A stretch of DNA of 42,975 bases from the NCBI GenBank assembly GCA_947179295.1, contig CAMXAZ010000022.1, positions 1 through 42,975 on the forward strand, written 5' to 3'. Positions 9,493 through 18,403 of the stretch are shown one piece after another (position 1 is the first letter of the stretch; each line of letters opens with the position of its first letter). The notes below the pieces were generated by a model. That model was not told where the DNA came from and ran no database searches. It saw only the letters and a list, made by a program, of their open reading frames with translations. The stretch is from an uncultured Muribaculaceae bacterium. Lineage in GTDB: Bacteria > Bacteroidota > Bacteroidia > Bacteroidales > Muribaculaceae. Both the position numbers and the translations under genes were made by a program.

Positions 9493-9580
9493 ATCCTTTC
9501 AAAACAGTCTGCTACAACCTCTAAATGTGAGAAATTGTTAAAGGATTAACCTAATTTTAAGAATCTGTTTAGATTTTTCC

Positions 9581-9588
9581 TACCTTTG
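9581..9588 (+). promoter_or_regulatory. Probable -7 box (TACCTTTG) for topA
   Basis: TACCTTTG fits the Bacteroidetes TAnnTTTG consensus. It is 89 bp before the topA ATG, giving a leader of about 85 nt, long for this window. Confidence 0.55.
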
Positions 9589-9677
9589 CGTTCTGAATCC
9601 GGCCATCATCCAGGCCACCCGAATCGGTGGGGCGGAGCGTCAAAGAAGGCGCACCACCCATAGTGTTATACTATAAT

Positions 9678-12005
9678 ATGTTGAAAAACCTCGTCATAGT
9701 AGAGTCTCCGGCCAAAGCCAAGACCATTGAGAAATTCCTCGGCAAGGACTATAAGGTCATGTCGAGCTACGGTCATATCCGTGACCTCCGCAAGAAAGAT
9801 ATCAGCATCAAGGTTGATTCCGACTTCCAGCCAGTCTATGAAATTCCGGCCGACAAGAAAAATCTTGTCACCGAGCTAAAGAAAGCCGCCAAGGAGGCAG
9901 AGACCGTCTGGCTCGCATCCGATGAGGACCGCGAGGGAGAGGCTATAGCATGGCATCTCTACGAGGTGCTGGGACTGAAGCCTGAAAACACCAAGCGAAT
10001 AGTCTTTCACGAGATCACCAAAAACGCAATTCTCGAAGCGATCGAGAATCCGCGTGACATCGACCTGCATCTTGTCGACGCCCAGCAGGCCCGACGGGTG
10101 CTCGACCGCTTGGTGGGCTTCGAGCTGTCGCCGGTGCTCTGGAAGAAGATCAAGCCTGCGCTCTCGGCCGGCCGTGTGCAGTCAGTGGCCGTGCGCCTGA
10201 TAGTTGACCGCGAGAACGAGATCAATGCTTTCCAGTCGGAGCCTTACTACCGAGTGACAGCGCTTTTCACCATTCCCGGCGGCGCGCAGCTGAGGGCGGA
10301 ACTGTCAAAGCGACTGCCCGACGAAGAAAGCGCGCGGGAATTCCTCGAAGCCTGCAAGAAGGCAGTGTTCACGGTTTCAGACATCAGCGTCAAGCCGCTC
10401 AAGAAGTCGCCGGCACCGCCATTCACCACCTCGACCCTCCAGCAGGAAGCAGGCCGCAAGCTCGGATTCACCGTGTCACAGACCATGATGGTGGCCCAGA
10501 AGCTCTATGAAGCAGGTCACATCACCTATATGCGTACCGACTCGCTCAACCTCTCGAAGCTTGCGGTGGCAACAATATCGAAACTCATCACCGAAGAGCT
10601 CGGCGAGAAATATCTGAAGGTGCGCCGCTACCACACCAACTCCAAAGGCGCGCAGGAGGCTCACGAGGCCATCCGCCCGACCTATATCGACAAGGAGACG
10701 GTGGAAGGCACCTCACAGGAAAAGCGGCTTTACCGCCTGATCCGCCTGCGCACTATGGCTTCGCAGATGGCAGATGCCGAACTGGAGAAGACCACTATCG
10801 ACATCAGTCCCTCAGGCCGTCCGGAGCATTTCACTTCAAGCGGCGAGGTCATCAAGTTTGACGGCTTCCTGAAAGTCTATCTCGAAGGCAACGACGATGA
10901 TGACAGCCAGAGCCCCGAAGGTGACGACATGCTGCCGCAGGTCAATCCCGGCGAACAGCTTACGGCCGAAAACATAAGCGCCACGGAGCGTTTCACACTC
11001 GCGCCTCCGCGCTATACCGAATCATCGCTCGTCAAGAAGATGGAAGAGCTCGGCATAGGGCGCCCGTCGACCTACGCTCCGACCATCTCGACCATCCAGC
11101 ACCGCGAATACATAGTCAAAGGCGAGAAAGCCGGCGAGAAGCGTCCGTTCAAGGTGCTTACCCTCAAAGCCGACGGCAAACTCAGCTCTGCCACAAAGAC
11201 CGAAAGCGTAGGTGCAGAAAAAGGGAAGCTCATACCGACCGACACCGGTATTATTGTCAATGAGTTCCTCACGGCCAATTTCCCTGACATCCTCGACTAT
11301 GACTTCACAGCCGACATGGAGCAGAAATTCGACCGCATAGCCGAAGGCGAGAGCGACTGGAACAAGGAGATAGCCCGTTTCTACGGACTCTTCCATCCGG
11401 AAGTGGAGAAGGCCAACGAAATGCGCACCGAGCACAAGGTGGGCGAACGCCAGTTAGGCACCGATCCCGCCACCGGCGAACCGGTTTCGGTGAAGATAGG
11501 CCGTTTCGGCCCTGTGGTGCAGATCGGGTCAGCCGATTCCAAGGAAAAGCCGCGTTTCGCATCGCTGCGCAAGGATCAGAGCGTGTTTGACATCACTCTG
11601 GAGGAAGCTCTCAAACTCTTCGACCTGCCCCGCACTGTAGGCGAGATCGAAGGCAAGACAGTGGTAGCAGCCATAGGCCGTTTCGGGCCCTACATACGCC
11701 ACGACGGCAAGTTTGTCAGCATCCCCAAGGACCTTTCACCGACTTCGATCACCCTTGAAGAAGCCGCCGAGCTGATCCGCGCCAAGCGCGAGGCTGACAG
11801 CAACAAGGTTGTCAAGACCTTCGCCGAGGAACCGGAGATACAGATACTCAACGGCCGCTACGGTGTCTATATAGCCCACAACAAGACCAACTATAAGATT
11901 CCGAAAAGCGTGACCGATCCGGCAGCTCTTACTCTCGATGAGGTCAAGGCCATCATGGCAGACCAGGAGAAGGCGCCCAAGCGCACTGTGCGCCGCAAGA
12001 AATAA
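9678..12005 (+). CDS. topA: DNA topoisomerase I
   Basis: Type IA topoisomerase that relaxes negative supercoils. The ATG at 9678 is chosen because MLKNLVIVESPAKAKTIEKF is the family N-terminus; an upstream GTG at 9627 would add 17 unrelated residues. The 775-residue protein has the TOPRIM domain (VESPAKAKTIE at the start, SDEDREGEAIAWHL near residue 81) and the active-site tyrosine at about residue 284 (GHITYMRTDS). In place of C-terminal zinc ribbons it has three repeats of the GRFGP type (KIGRFGPVVQIG, AIGRFGPYIRHDGKF, LNGRYGVYIAHN), as is usual in Bacteroidetes. The next gene begins 51 bp downstream on the same strand. Confidence 0.96.
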   Translation: MLKNLVIVESPAKAKTIEKFLGKDYKVMSSYGHIRDLRKKDISIKVDSDFQPVYEIPADKKNLVTELKKAAKEAETVWLASDEDREGEAIAWHLYEVLGLKPENTKRIVFHEITKNAILEAIENPRDIDLHLVDAQQARRVLDRLVGFELSPVLWKKIKPALSAGRVQSVAVRLIVDRENEINAFQSEPYYRVTALFTIPGGAQLRAELSKRLPDEESAREFLEACKKAVFTVSDISVKPLKKSPAPPFTTSTLQQEAGRKLGFTVSQTMMVAQKLYEAGHITYMRTDSLNLSKLAVATISKLITEELGEKYLKVRRYHTNSKGAQEAHEAIRPTYIDKETVEGTSQEKRLYRLIRLRTMASQMADAELEKTTIDISPSGRPEHFTSSGEVIKFDGFLKVYLEGNDDDDSQSPEGDDMLPQVNPGEQLTAENISATERFTLAPPRYTESSLVKKMEELGIGRPSTYAPTISTIQHREYIVKGEKAGEKRPFKVLTLKADGKLSSATKTESVGAEKGKLIPTDTGIIVNEFLTANFPDILDYDFTADMEQKFDRIAEGESDWNKEIARFYGLFHPEVEKANEMRTEHKVGERQLGTDPATGEPVSVKIGRFGPVVQIGSADSKEKPRFASLRKDQSVFDITLEEALKLFDLPRTVGEIEGKTVVAAIGRFGPYIRHDGKFVSIPKDLSPTSITLEEAAELIRAKREADSNKVVKTFAEEPEIQILNGRYGVYIAHNKTNYKIPKSVTDPAALTLDEVKAIMADQEKAPKRTVRRKK

Positions 12006-12056
12006 TCAAAACAGCTCTCCCCTACCCCCTTTCCAGCATCAGACATCACCCAATCA

Positions 12057-12986
12057 ATGGCCAAAAGAACATATTCAACCAAGCCGGGCGCCGAACGCAA
12101 CAAGTTCAAGCCCGATGTAATCGAGACCTATCAGGTGGCCGAGGAGGCCGCACTTCTTGAATTTCTGATCGGCGCGATGCCTCAGCGCAAGCGCACAGCG
12201 ATCAAGAATCTTTTGAGCCACAACCAGATAGCAGTCAACGGAATTCCGACCACCCAGTTTGACATGGCGCTTAAGGCCGGCGACGAGGTGAAAGCCAATC
12301 TCACCCGCGAGTTCCGCGTGTTTTACAACCGCCGTCTTAAGCTGGTCTATGAAGACGATGACATCATAGTGGTCAACAAGGGCTACGGACTGCTGTCAAT
12401 GGGCACTGACAAGATCAAGGAAGGGACGGCCTACAGCATACTGCGCGAATATCTGAAATGGCAGGACCCGCGCAACAAGCTCTTCATTGTCCACCGTCTC
12501 GACCGCGACACATCCGGACTGATGGTCTTCGCCAAAAGCCAGGAGGCTAAAGACAAGCTCCAGCACAACTGGAACAATATGGTGATAGCCCGCAAGTATC
12601 TTGCGGTGGTGGAGGGCCGTCCTGAGCCGGAAGAGGGAGAAGTGCGCAGCTATCTTGCTGAAAATTCGCGTTTCGAAGTCTATTCGACCGACAAGCCTGA
12701 GGAGGGACAGTTAGCCGTTACGCGTTACCGGACCCTGCGCTCGCGCAACGGGTATTCGCTGATGGAGGTCTCTCTGGACACCGGACGCAAAAACCAGATC
12801 CGTGTCCATATGAAAGATCTTGGTCACCCCATTGCCGGCGATCGCCGCTACGGGGCGAAAAGTTCGCCCATTCACCGTATGGCACTTCATGCTCAGACGC
12901 TTCGTTTTATCCACCCGATGACCCGGAAGGACATGAACTTCTCCACTCCGGTGCCGGCCTCGTTCGCCCGCATGGTCGGAATGTGA
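12057..12986 (+). CDS. RluA/RluD-family 23S rRNA pseudouridine synthase
   Basis: Isomerises uridine to pseudouridine in RNA, most likely 23S rRNA. The 309-residue protein begins with a basic tail and an S4 RNA-binding domain (about 30-85, KRTAIKNLLSHNQIAVNG), followed by the RluA-type catalytic domain with the catalytic aspartate Asp149 in HRLDRDTSGLMVFAKS. Later motifs VTRYRTL, TGRKNQIRVH and HPIAGDRRYG are family hallmarks. The exact target (RluA, RluC or RluD position) cannot be set from sequence alone. Its last 276 bp are overlapped on the other strand by an unrecognised open gene. Confidence 0.92.
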   Translation: MAKRTYSTKPGAERNKFKPDVIETYQVAEEAALLEFLIGAMPQRKRTAIKNLLSHNQIAVNGIPTTQFDMALKAGDEVKANLTREFRVFYNRRLKLVYEDDDIIVVNKGYGLLSMGTDKIKEGTAYSILREYLKWQDPRNKLFIVHRLDRDTSGLMVFAKSQEAKDKLQHNWNNMVIARKYLAVVEGRPEPEEGEVRSYLAENSRFEVYSTDKPEEGQLAVTRYRTLRSRNGYSLMEVSLDTGRKNQIRVHMKDLGHPIAGDRRYGAKSSPIHRMALHAQTLRFIHPMTRKDMNFSTPVPASFARMVGM

Positions 12987-13319
12987 TCCGCTGTCTGACA
13001 AACTATTATCCTTTTCATCAGAAACTGATTCCTTAGCCCGGCGCCGTCGGGCCGCGTTTTCGCGCGCCTTGCGGGAGCGTTCTATGGCTTTGTCTATGTC
13101 GGGACGCAGCAGATAGAAGATCAGCAGGGAGTCTGTCGAGATGTCGCCTGCGGGTTCAATACGGCGGATCAGATAGATGTTGATGGCCTCCATAGTTTCG
13201 TAATATGAGGCTGTACGGCCGGTCCAGCTGACGCACTCGATGGCGGAGCGGATGTTGTCACTCAGACGGGCGTAAAATTTCTTTGAGACCGGGAGGTCCT
13301 GGGGCATGGTGGTTTTCAT
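12711..13319 (-). CDS. Unrecognised basic helical protein, overlapping the pseudouridine synthase antisense
   Basis: A possible gene of 202 codons starting at the ATG at 13319. The first about 110 codons (13319 to about 12987) look like real protein: MKTTMPQDLPVSKKFYARLS, a conserved-looking segment WTGRTASYYETMEAINIYLI, then a basic helix with ENAARRRRAKES. A -7 box TATATTTG lies 27 bp upstream, supporting expression. The remaining about 92 codons are read antisense through the end of the pseudouridine synthase gene and have the composition of shadow sequence. The original stop may therefore have been lost, or the protein may really be about 110 residues with a natural run-on tail. No function is assigned. 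Expression and the extent of the C-terminus are uncertain. Confidence 0.5.
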   Translation of the reverse strand: MKTTMPQDLPVSKKFYARLSDNIRSAIECVSWTGRTASYYETMEAINIYLIRRIEPAGDISTDSLLIFYLLRPDIDKAIERSRKARENAARRRRAKESVSDEKDNSLSDSGSHSDHAGERGRHRSGEVHVLPGHRVDKTKRLSMKCHTVNGRTFRPVAAIAGNGVTKIFHMDTDLVFASGVQRDLHQRIPVARAQGPVTRNG

Positions 13320-13345
13320 AGAGCTAAAACAATTTATTATTTCTG

Positions 13346-13353
13346 CAAATATA
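13346..13353 (-). promoter_or_regulatory. Probable -7 box (TATATTTG) for the unrecognised gene ending at 12711
   Basis: On the minus strand TATATTTG matches TAnnTTTG and lies 27 bp before the ATG at 13319. It sits just outside the hairpin array that begins near 13397. Confidence 0.5.
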
Positions 13354-13396
13354 CAACCCGCCACCCCCGAAAAGAGTGCGATAATGCGGAGGCACC

Positions 13397-13834
13397 CCAT
13401 CCGGAGCGGTAAATCGGTGTCCTGACGGACACCACATGCAGGAGGGGATCGTGAACCCGTGACACCTTCGCGCTGCGCGCTGCGGTGTCACGGGCTACGA
13501 GTAAATCGATGTCCTGGCGGACATCACCATCCGGTCTCAGTACGCGCTGCGTGACCCGGACAGATCCACAGACAGAGACGAGTCCGGCAACGTGGGTTTC
13601 AAACGGTCTGCGGTCTGCGGGTGTCAGACAAAACGGGTTTCGGATAGACCGTGGATAGCGGGGGTCAGGCATGTCAGGGTCAGGTGGGTCTGCGGTTAGC
13701 GGGTGTCCGGCAGGACACCGATTTAATAGTAGCCCCCGACACCGCAGCGCATTGCGCGTAGGTGTCGGGGGATAAAGACATTCAAAATATCGTGGTGTCC
13801 GGTCGAGGACACCGATTTACCGCCCCGGATGGCA
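13397..13834. repeat. Symmetrical six-hairpin intergenic repeat array (REP/BIME-like)
   Basis: Six perfect or near-perfect palindromes are arranged as two inverted triads. Small hairpins GGTGTCC-n-GGACACC lie at 13416-13433, 13702-13719 and 13794-13813, with the variant GATGTCC-TGGC-GGACATC at 13508-13525. Each touches the word TAAATC (left triad) or GATTTA (right triad). Larger hairpins with perfect 11-bp stems lie at 13457-13495 (CCCGTGACACC/GGTGTCACGGG) and 13733-13771 (CCCCCGACACC/GGTGTCGGGGG), with loops rich in GCGC. The outer ends are a further inverted repeat sharing ATCCGG(A/G)GCGGTAAATCGG, so the whole behaves as one inverted element about 440 bp long. There is no credible gene inside, and 13835-13934 also holds no gene. 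Confidence 0.85.
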
Positions 13835-13934
13835 CCACAGACGACTGGTGTCCGACAAGGCCGGGTTCGGATAAGATCGTACCGCTCCTAAATGTCTCGA
13901 AAACATAGCCTCTCCGAGGCAGGGCTGTCCGGAG

Positions 13935-15980
13935 CTATTCGGTGATGCCGTCGCGGGCGAGGAGGGCTGTGATGGAGGGGTCCTGCCCGCGGAAACGGCG
14001 GTAGAGTTCATCGGGGTCTTCGGTGCCTCCGCGCATGAGGATGCAGGTGCGGAACGATTCGGCTGTGGCACGGTCAAAAATTCCGTTTTCCTTGAATTTT
14101 GCAAAAGCGTCGGCGTCGAGCACTTCGGCCCATTTGTAGCTGTAGTAGCCTGCGGCATATCCGCCGGCAAAGATGTGGGAGAAGGTCGATCCGATGACAG
14201 TACCCGGAATGTGGGCGAACATGGCTACCGGCGCTCCGGCCTCGCATTCGAATGCCTCCGGATCGTCGACCGGCGAGGTGATGCTGTGCCAGGCCATGTC
14301 AATCAGTCCGAAATTGAGCTGACGCAGGCAGGCATAGGCCGCACCGAAGCGCGAGACTGCGACTATGCGGTCTACGAGCTCAGCTGGAATCGGTTCGCCG
14401 GTCTGATAGTGGCGGGCGAATCCATCGAGAAATTCTTTTTCGGTCAGATAGTTTTCATTGAACTGCGAGGGGAGTTCCACAAAGTCGCGCAGGACGTTGG
14501 TGCCTGAAAGCGAGGCATATTTTGTGGCGGCGAATAGACCGTGGAGCGCGTGGCCGAATTCATGGAGGAAGGTCTCGACCTCATAGGGCGCGAGAAGCGA
14601 GGGCCGGGTGGCGGTGGGCTTGGTGAAGTTCATCACTATGGTGACGTGCGGGCGGATGTGCTCACCCTCAGGGGTGATCTCCTCGCTGCGGAATTCGGTC
14701 ATCCAGGCGCCGGGGCGCTTGCTGTCGCGCGGGAAGAAGTCGGTGTAAATTATTCCGAGGAAGGAGCCGTCACGGTCAATGACCTCATAGGCCCTGACAT
14801 CGGGATGGTAGACCGGGATTTCCTTGTTTTCCCTGAATATGACACCGTAGAGACGGGTGGCGAGTCCGAATACTCCGTCAATGACGTTGCCGAGTTCGAA
14901 ATAAGGGCGCAGGGCCTCTTCATCATAGGCATAACGCGCGTTTTTCAGTTTGTTGGCATAGTAGCTGTAGTCCCAGGGACACAGCTCTATCTCCCGGCCT
15001 TCAGTCTGCGAGGCGTAGGCCGAAAGTTCGCGGAGTTCGGCTTCCATTGCCGGACGATAGGCATCGCGCAGCGAGTCAAGCAGCTCGTAGACCTTTTCAG
15101 GAGTCTTTGCCATAGATTTCTCCAGACGGTAGTGGGCAAAGGTCTCGTAGCCGAGAAGCCGTGCGAGGTGCATACGGGTCTCGGCTATCTCCTTCATGAC
15201 GGGCAGGTTGTTGAAATCGCCGCTGACGTTGCGCCCGGAGTAGAGGCGATACATCTTCTCGCGCAGATCGCGGCGGTCACTGTATTTCATGAAAGCCATG
15301 TAGACGGGCTGTGCGAGAGTGAAGAGATATTCCCCCTCGCGGCCTTTCTCCCCGGCAGCAAGGGCCGCGGCTTCGACGGAGCTTTCGGGGAGTCCGGAAA
15401 GGTCATCGGCCGTGAGCCAGATCTCGTAGGTGTTTAGCTCCTTGAGCACATTCTGTCCGAAAAGGGTGGTCAGTTCGCTCAGGCGGCTTGAGAGCCAGGA
15501 ATAGGTCTCGCGGTCATCGCCTTCGAGCAGAGCGCCGCTGCGCACAAACGACTCGTAGGTGCGACGCAGGAGCATGGAGTCTTCGGTGTCCAGGCCGAGA
15601 GAATCGCGCTTGTCATAGACGGCTTTTACGCGCTCCCAGAGTCCGCGGTTGAGCGAGATTGATGTGGAATAGTCCGAAAGGCGTGGTGTGATCTTGAGCG
15701 AGAGGTCCATCATGGCATCATCGCTCATGGCCGAGAGCAGCGGGTCGAAGACCATCAGCACGCGGTTGAGATCGCGGTCGGCATGTTCGAGCGCCACGAT
15801 GGTGTTTTCAAACGTCGGAGGTTCGGGATTGGCTACAATTGCATCGACAGCCTCAAGGCCGAGACGGATGCCGCGGTCAATGGCGGGTTCGTAGTCGGTG
15901 ACAGAGATGCGATCAAAGGGGGCTGTGCCGTATGGAGTGGAGGTAAATTCCGAGAAAAATGGATTGGTGGTCTGTGACAT
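13935..15980 (-). CDS. M3-family oligopeptidase / peptidyl-dipeptidase (PrlC/Dcp type)
   Basis: A zinc oligopeptidase that degrades short peptides. The 681-residue protein has the M3 zinc motif His473-Glu474-Phe-Gly-His477 (HEFGHALHGLF) and the downstream zinc ligand Glu502 (FVELPSQF). The N-terminal half is the helical channel domain typical of M3 enzymes. There is no signal peptide, so it is probably cytoplasmic. The choice between oligopeptidase A and dipeptidyl carboxypeptidase is not resolvable from sequence; Bacteroidetes copies are mostly annotated as M3 family peptidases or Dcp. It follows the TPR gene by 79 bp on the same strand and may share its transcript. Confidence 0.93.
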   Translation of the reverse strand: MSQTTNPFFSEFTSTPYGTAPFDRISVTDYEPAIDRGIRLGLEAVDAIVANPEPPTFENTIVALEHADRDLNRVLMVFDPLLSAMSDDAMMDLSLKITPRLSDYSTSISLNRGLWERVKAVYDKRDSLGLDTEDSMLLRRTYESFVRSGALLEGDDRETYSWLSSRLSELTTLFGQNVLKELNTYEIWLTADDLSGLPESSVEAAALAAGEKGREGEYLFTLAQPVYMAFMKYSDRRDLREKMYRLYSGRNVSGDFNNLPVMKEIAETRMHLARLLGYETFAHYRLEKSMAKTPEKVYELLDSLRDAYRPAMEAELRELSAYASQTEGREIELCPWDYSYYANKLKNARYAYDEEALRPYFELGNVIDGVFGLATRLYGVIFRENKEIPVYHPDVRAYEVIDRDGSFLGIIYTDFFPRDSKRPGAWMTEFRSEEITPEGEHIRPHVTIVMNFTKPTATRPSLLAPYEVETFLHEFGHALHGLFAATKYASLSGTNVLRDFVELPSQFNENYLTEKEFLDGFARHYQTGEPIPAELVDRIVAVSRFGAAYACLRQLNFGLIDMAWHSITSPVDDPEAFECEAGAPVAMFAHIPGTVIGSTFSHIFAGGYAAGYYSYKWAEVLDADAFAKFKENGIFDRATAESFRTCILMRGGTEDPDELYRRFRGQDPSITALLARDGITE

Positions 15981-16059
15981 GTGAGGTCGGGGGGTTATGA
16001 TATCTGCGCGATTTGCGTGTGATGTGGTGTATATGGCGTGAGTGATTCAGAGGTGCTGA

Positions 16060-18273
16060 TCAGAGGCTATGACCGAGTTCGGAGGAGCGGCGGAAGGCTT
16101 CGTCAAGCAGCAGGCCGAGGGTCAGGGAGTCAGGCGCGGGAAACGAGCTGAACAGATGGCGGTCGGCGTTGAAGTCGCGCATGAAGTCATCGCGGTCAAA
16201 GTTGCGGGCGGCAATCGAGGAGGCATAGCGCTCCACGGCTTTGTCGAGGCTTCCGCTCAGCACTTCGAGATGGCCTGCGGCAAGGAAGTCGGAGGCGGAA
16301 GGATCGCGGGAGAGGATCAGGGCGGAATAACGGCGTGCACGTTCGAAATCGCCTGAGAGCAGTGAGCAGCGGACTATGGGGCGCGACGAGCGGTCAGACT
16401 CGCCGGCAAGAAATTCGACTTTATAGAAGAATTTCAGGGCCTCTTCATAGCGTCCGCAGAGCATATGGCAGCGGCCCATGTTGAGAGCCAGGGCGGAGTC
16501 ATCGGGGCGCGATGAGGCCACGCGGACATAATAAGAGAGGGCTTTTTCCCAGTCGCCGTTCTGACGGTGGCAGAAGGCGAGGCGCTTGATGGTCCATTCG
16601 CTCTGCGAGTTGAGCAGTTCGCTCTGTTCGTAATAGCGTATGGCCTCTGAGAGGTTGCCGGCCATCTGCATGCAGTAGCCCATCTTCTGGAAGAGTTCGG
16701 CGGAAGGAGGCATTTTGAACGAGAGGCGGTCAAAGAGGTCAAAGGCATCGGCATAGTGGCCGTGTCTGAAATAGAATTCTCCGACAAGGCGCAGAGTGTC
16801 GGCATCGTCAAACACCTCCGAGAGCTGCGGCAGGGTGACAAGGTTGAGCGACGAGGCCACGGCAAAGGGGTCGCGGAACTCACCCTTGCGGCGGAAGAGG
16901 CGGAAGAAGCGGTAGATATCCTGGACATAGCGCCCGGCAATGCGCTCGCGGTCTTTGCCGGCCTGCGGCAGATCGCCGAAACTCATGGCCGCCATCTGGG
17001 CCGAGTGGGCCTTGAGCTGCGAGGCCATCATCTCTCTCTGCGATGCGGGCACCTGCGAGAGCGAGAGGATGATCGAGAATTTGTCGCCGTCGCAGAACAT
17101 CGGCGCGGCATCCATGATCTCGCCGAGCAGACGCACTGAGGTGTCACCGCTTCCGGCAATAGATGAGTGAGACGAGTGGAAGGGCAGAAACCAGTTTGAT
17201 ATGTCGTTGAAAAACGGGAATGTCTTGAGCTTGCTGAAGGTCACCATCATGACATCGCCGCCGTCTTCCTGGATCTCCTGAAGCTCCTTGAGTTTGTCGG
17301 AGATGCCGGATTTGTCGAGCAGTTCGGCCCATTCAGGATTTTCCTCCATAGCCTCCGGATCGAGCGGCTTGCGGCCGAGTTTCTCGATCTCAGGACGCAG
17401 TTTCATCATTTCGGGAATCACCTCATCGGTCAGTTTGCGGCCTATGCGTTCGGTGTCACGAGCGCGGATAAACTGCATGAAGGCCATGCGCACGTCAGAG
17501 TGCCAGCGCGGATCTTCGCGCAGCGAGTCGAAGCGGCACGAGAGCGAGGGTGAGAACGGACGGTCGCGGCGCATCGACATGACTATCAGCAGCGAACAGA
17601 GAGCGCGGACTGAAATTTCGGCATCGTCAACGGTATAGGCATCCATCAGCAGGCGCAGGCGGCGTTCGTCGTGATATTCAAGCTCGCCCATCATGACAGC
17701 TCCGATGCAGAGCAGCTTGAAATGGCGCGGGAGCGAAGGATCGGCCATGACATTGCCTATGGCGGCGGCATCGTCGACCGACAGTGGCGAGGTGGTCCAG
17801 ATGAAGTTGAAGATATCTTTTTCAAGCGACTCGGCCCTGACGGTCAGCTCGCGGCCTGCCTTTTCGACATCTTCGGTCAGCACTGCCATCTGCAGGCGGC
17901 GGTTGACGCGGTGATATTCGCCGATGAGAGCAGCCACTGTAAGATCGCGGCTGCTGAGCTGAAAGCGCAGGGTGTTGAAATAGAGCGTCGGGGCATCGGC
18001 AATGCGCGAACGGCGGTGAAGATCGTCGGCAAGCGAGCGCACCGAGCCGCAAAGCTCGGCGAAGAGCTGCGGACGGGCCGGATCGGGAAGCCCCTGAAGG
18101 GCGTAGTGGGTCATCAGCCTGTAGCTTTCGCGCAGACGGGCTGTGGACGAGCGGATTTCGGCGATGGCTCCGAGCGACGAGGCTGCGTTGTCGATGAGAT
18201 CGAGAGCGTCGTTGATGCGCCCTGAGTCAAGAAGACGGTCAATGTCTCCTGATATGTCTATATGGTGATTCAT
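16060..18273 (-). CDS. Large tetratricopeptide-repeat protein of unknown function
   Basis: A 737-residue soluble protein without a signal peptide. The C-terminal third contains TPR units, with recognisable helices FYFRHGHYADAFDLFDRLS, LFQKMGYCMQMAGNLSEAIR, RLAFCHRQNGDWEKALSYYV and LNMGRCHMLCGRYEEALKFF, at about residues 495-630. The N-terminal half is helical and unrecognised. TPRs form protein-binding superhelices, so a scaffold role is likely but the partner is not visible. Homologues appear widely in Bacteroidales as hypothetical proteins. It is transcribed divergently from dxr with about 130 bp between the two starts, and a -7 box lies 42 bp upstream. Confidence 0.85.
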   Translation of the reverse strand: MNHHIDISGDIDRLLDSGRINDALDLIDNAASSLGAIAEIRSSTARLRESYRLMTHYALQGLPDPARPQLFAELCGSVRSLADDLHRRSRIADAPTLYFNTLRFQLSSRDLTVAALIGEYHRVNRRLQMAVLTEDVEKAGRELTVRAESLEKDIFNFIWTTSPLSVDDAAAIGNVMADPSLPRHFKLLCIGAVMMGELEYHDERRLRLLMDAYTVDDAEISVRALCSLLIVMSMRRDRPFSPSLSCRFDSLREDPRWHSDVRMAFMQFIRARDTERIGRKLTDEVIPEMMKLRPEIEKLGRKPLDPEAMEENPEWAELLDKSGISDKLKELQEIQEDGGDVMMVTFSKLKTFPFFNDISNWFLPFHSSHSSIAGSGDTSVRLLGEIMDAAPMFCDGDKFSIILSLSQVPASQREMMASQLKAHSAQMAAMSFGDLPQAGKDRERIAGRYVQDIYRFFRLFRRKGEFRDPFAVASSLNLVTLPQLSEVFDDADTLRLVGEFYFRHGHYADAFDLFDRLSFKMPPSAELFQKMGYCMQMAGNLSEAIRYYEQSELLNSQSEWTIKRLAFCHRQNGDWEKALSYYVRVASSRPDDSALALNMGRCHMLCGRYEEALKFFYKVEFLAGESDRSSRPIVRCSLLSGDFERARRYSALILSRDPSASDFLAAGHLEVLSGSLDKAVERYASSIAARNFDRDDFMRDFNADRHLFSSFPAPDSLTLGLLLDEAFRRSSELGHSL

Positions 18274-18287
18274 TGGAGTTACTTATA

Positions 18288-18310
18288 GGTTGTTTTTAAA
18301 CGACCTCTTA
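18288..18310. repeat. Solo copy of the AAGAGGTTGTTT-type motif
   Basis: The stretch reads, on the minus strand, TAAGAGGTCGTTTAAAAAC followed by AACCT. It closely matches the terminal inverted repeats of the element at 31538-31858 and forms a small palindrome (AGGTTGTTT/AAACGACCT). It sits inside the leader of the TPR gene. Confidence 0.55.
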
Positions 18311-18314
18311 TATG

Positions 18315-18322
18315 CAAATTTA
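18315..18322 (-). promoter_or_regulatory. Probable -7 box (TAAATTTG) for the TPR gene
   Basis: Minus-strand TAAATTTG matches TAnnTTTG and sits 42 bp before the ATG at 18273. It is divergent from the dxr promoter on the other strand. Confidence 0.5.
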
Positions 18323-18365
18323 CTATTATTCCCGCAAAAATCATGCCAAAATGAGGATTTTTCCG

Positions 18366-18373
18366 TATTTTTG
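18366..18373 (+). promoter_or_regulatory. Probable -7 box (TATTTTTG) for dxr
   Basis: TATTTTTG fits TAnnTTTG and lies 31 bp before the dxr ATG. It probably drives the dxr-rseP run. Confidence 0.5.
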
Positions 18374-18403
18374 CACTTCTTAAAGCAACCAATCTGAAAA
18401 CAT

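Noticed and set aside
13337-13672. Minus-strand frame of 111 codons in the hairpin array
   Set aside because: It is made of the repeat hairpins themselves and shows no protein-like pattern.
14541-15437. Long plus-strand open frame of 298 codons
   Set aside because: Fully antisense to the M3 peptidase with its intact zinc motif; such frames are common on the reverse of G+C-biased genes.
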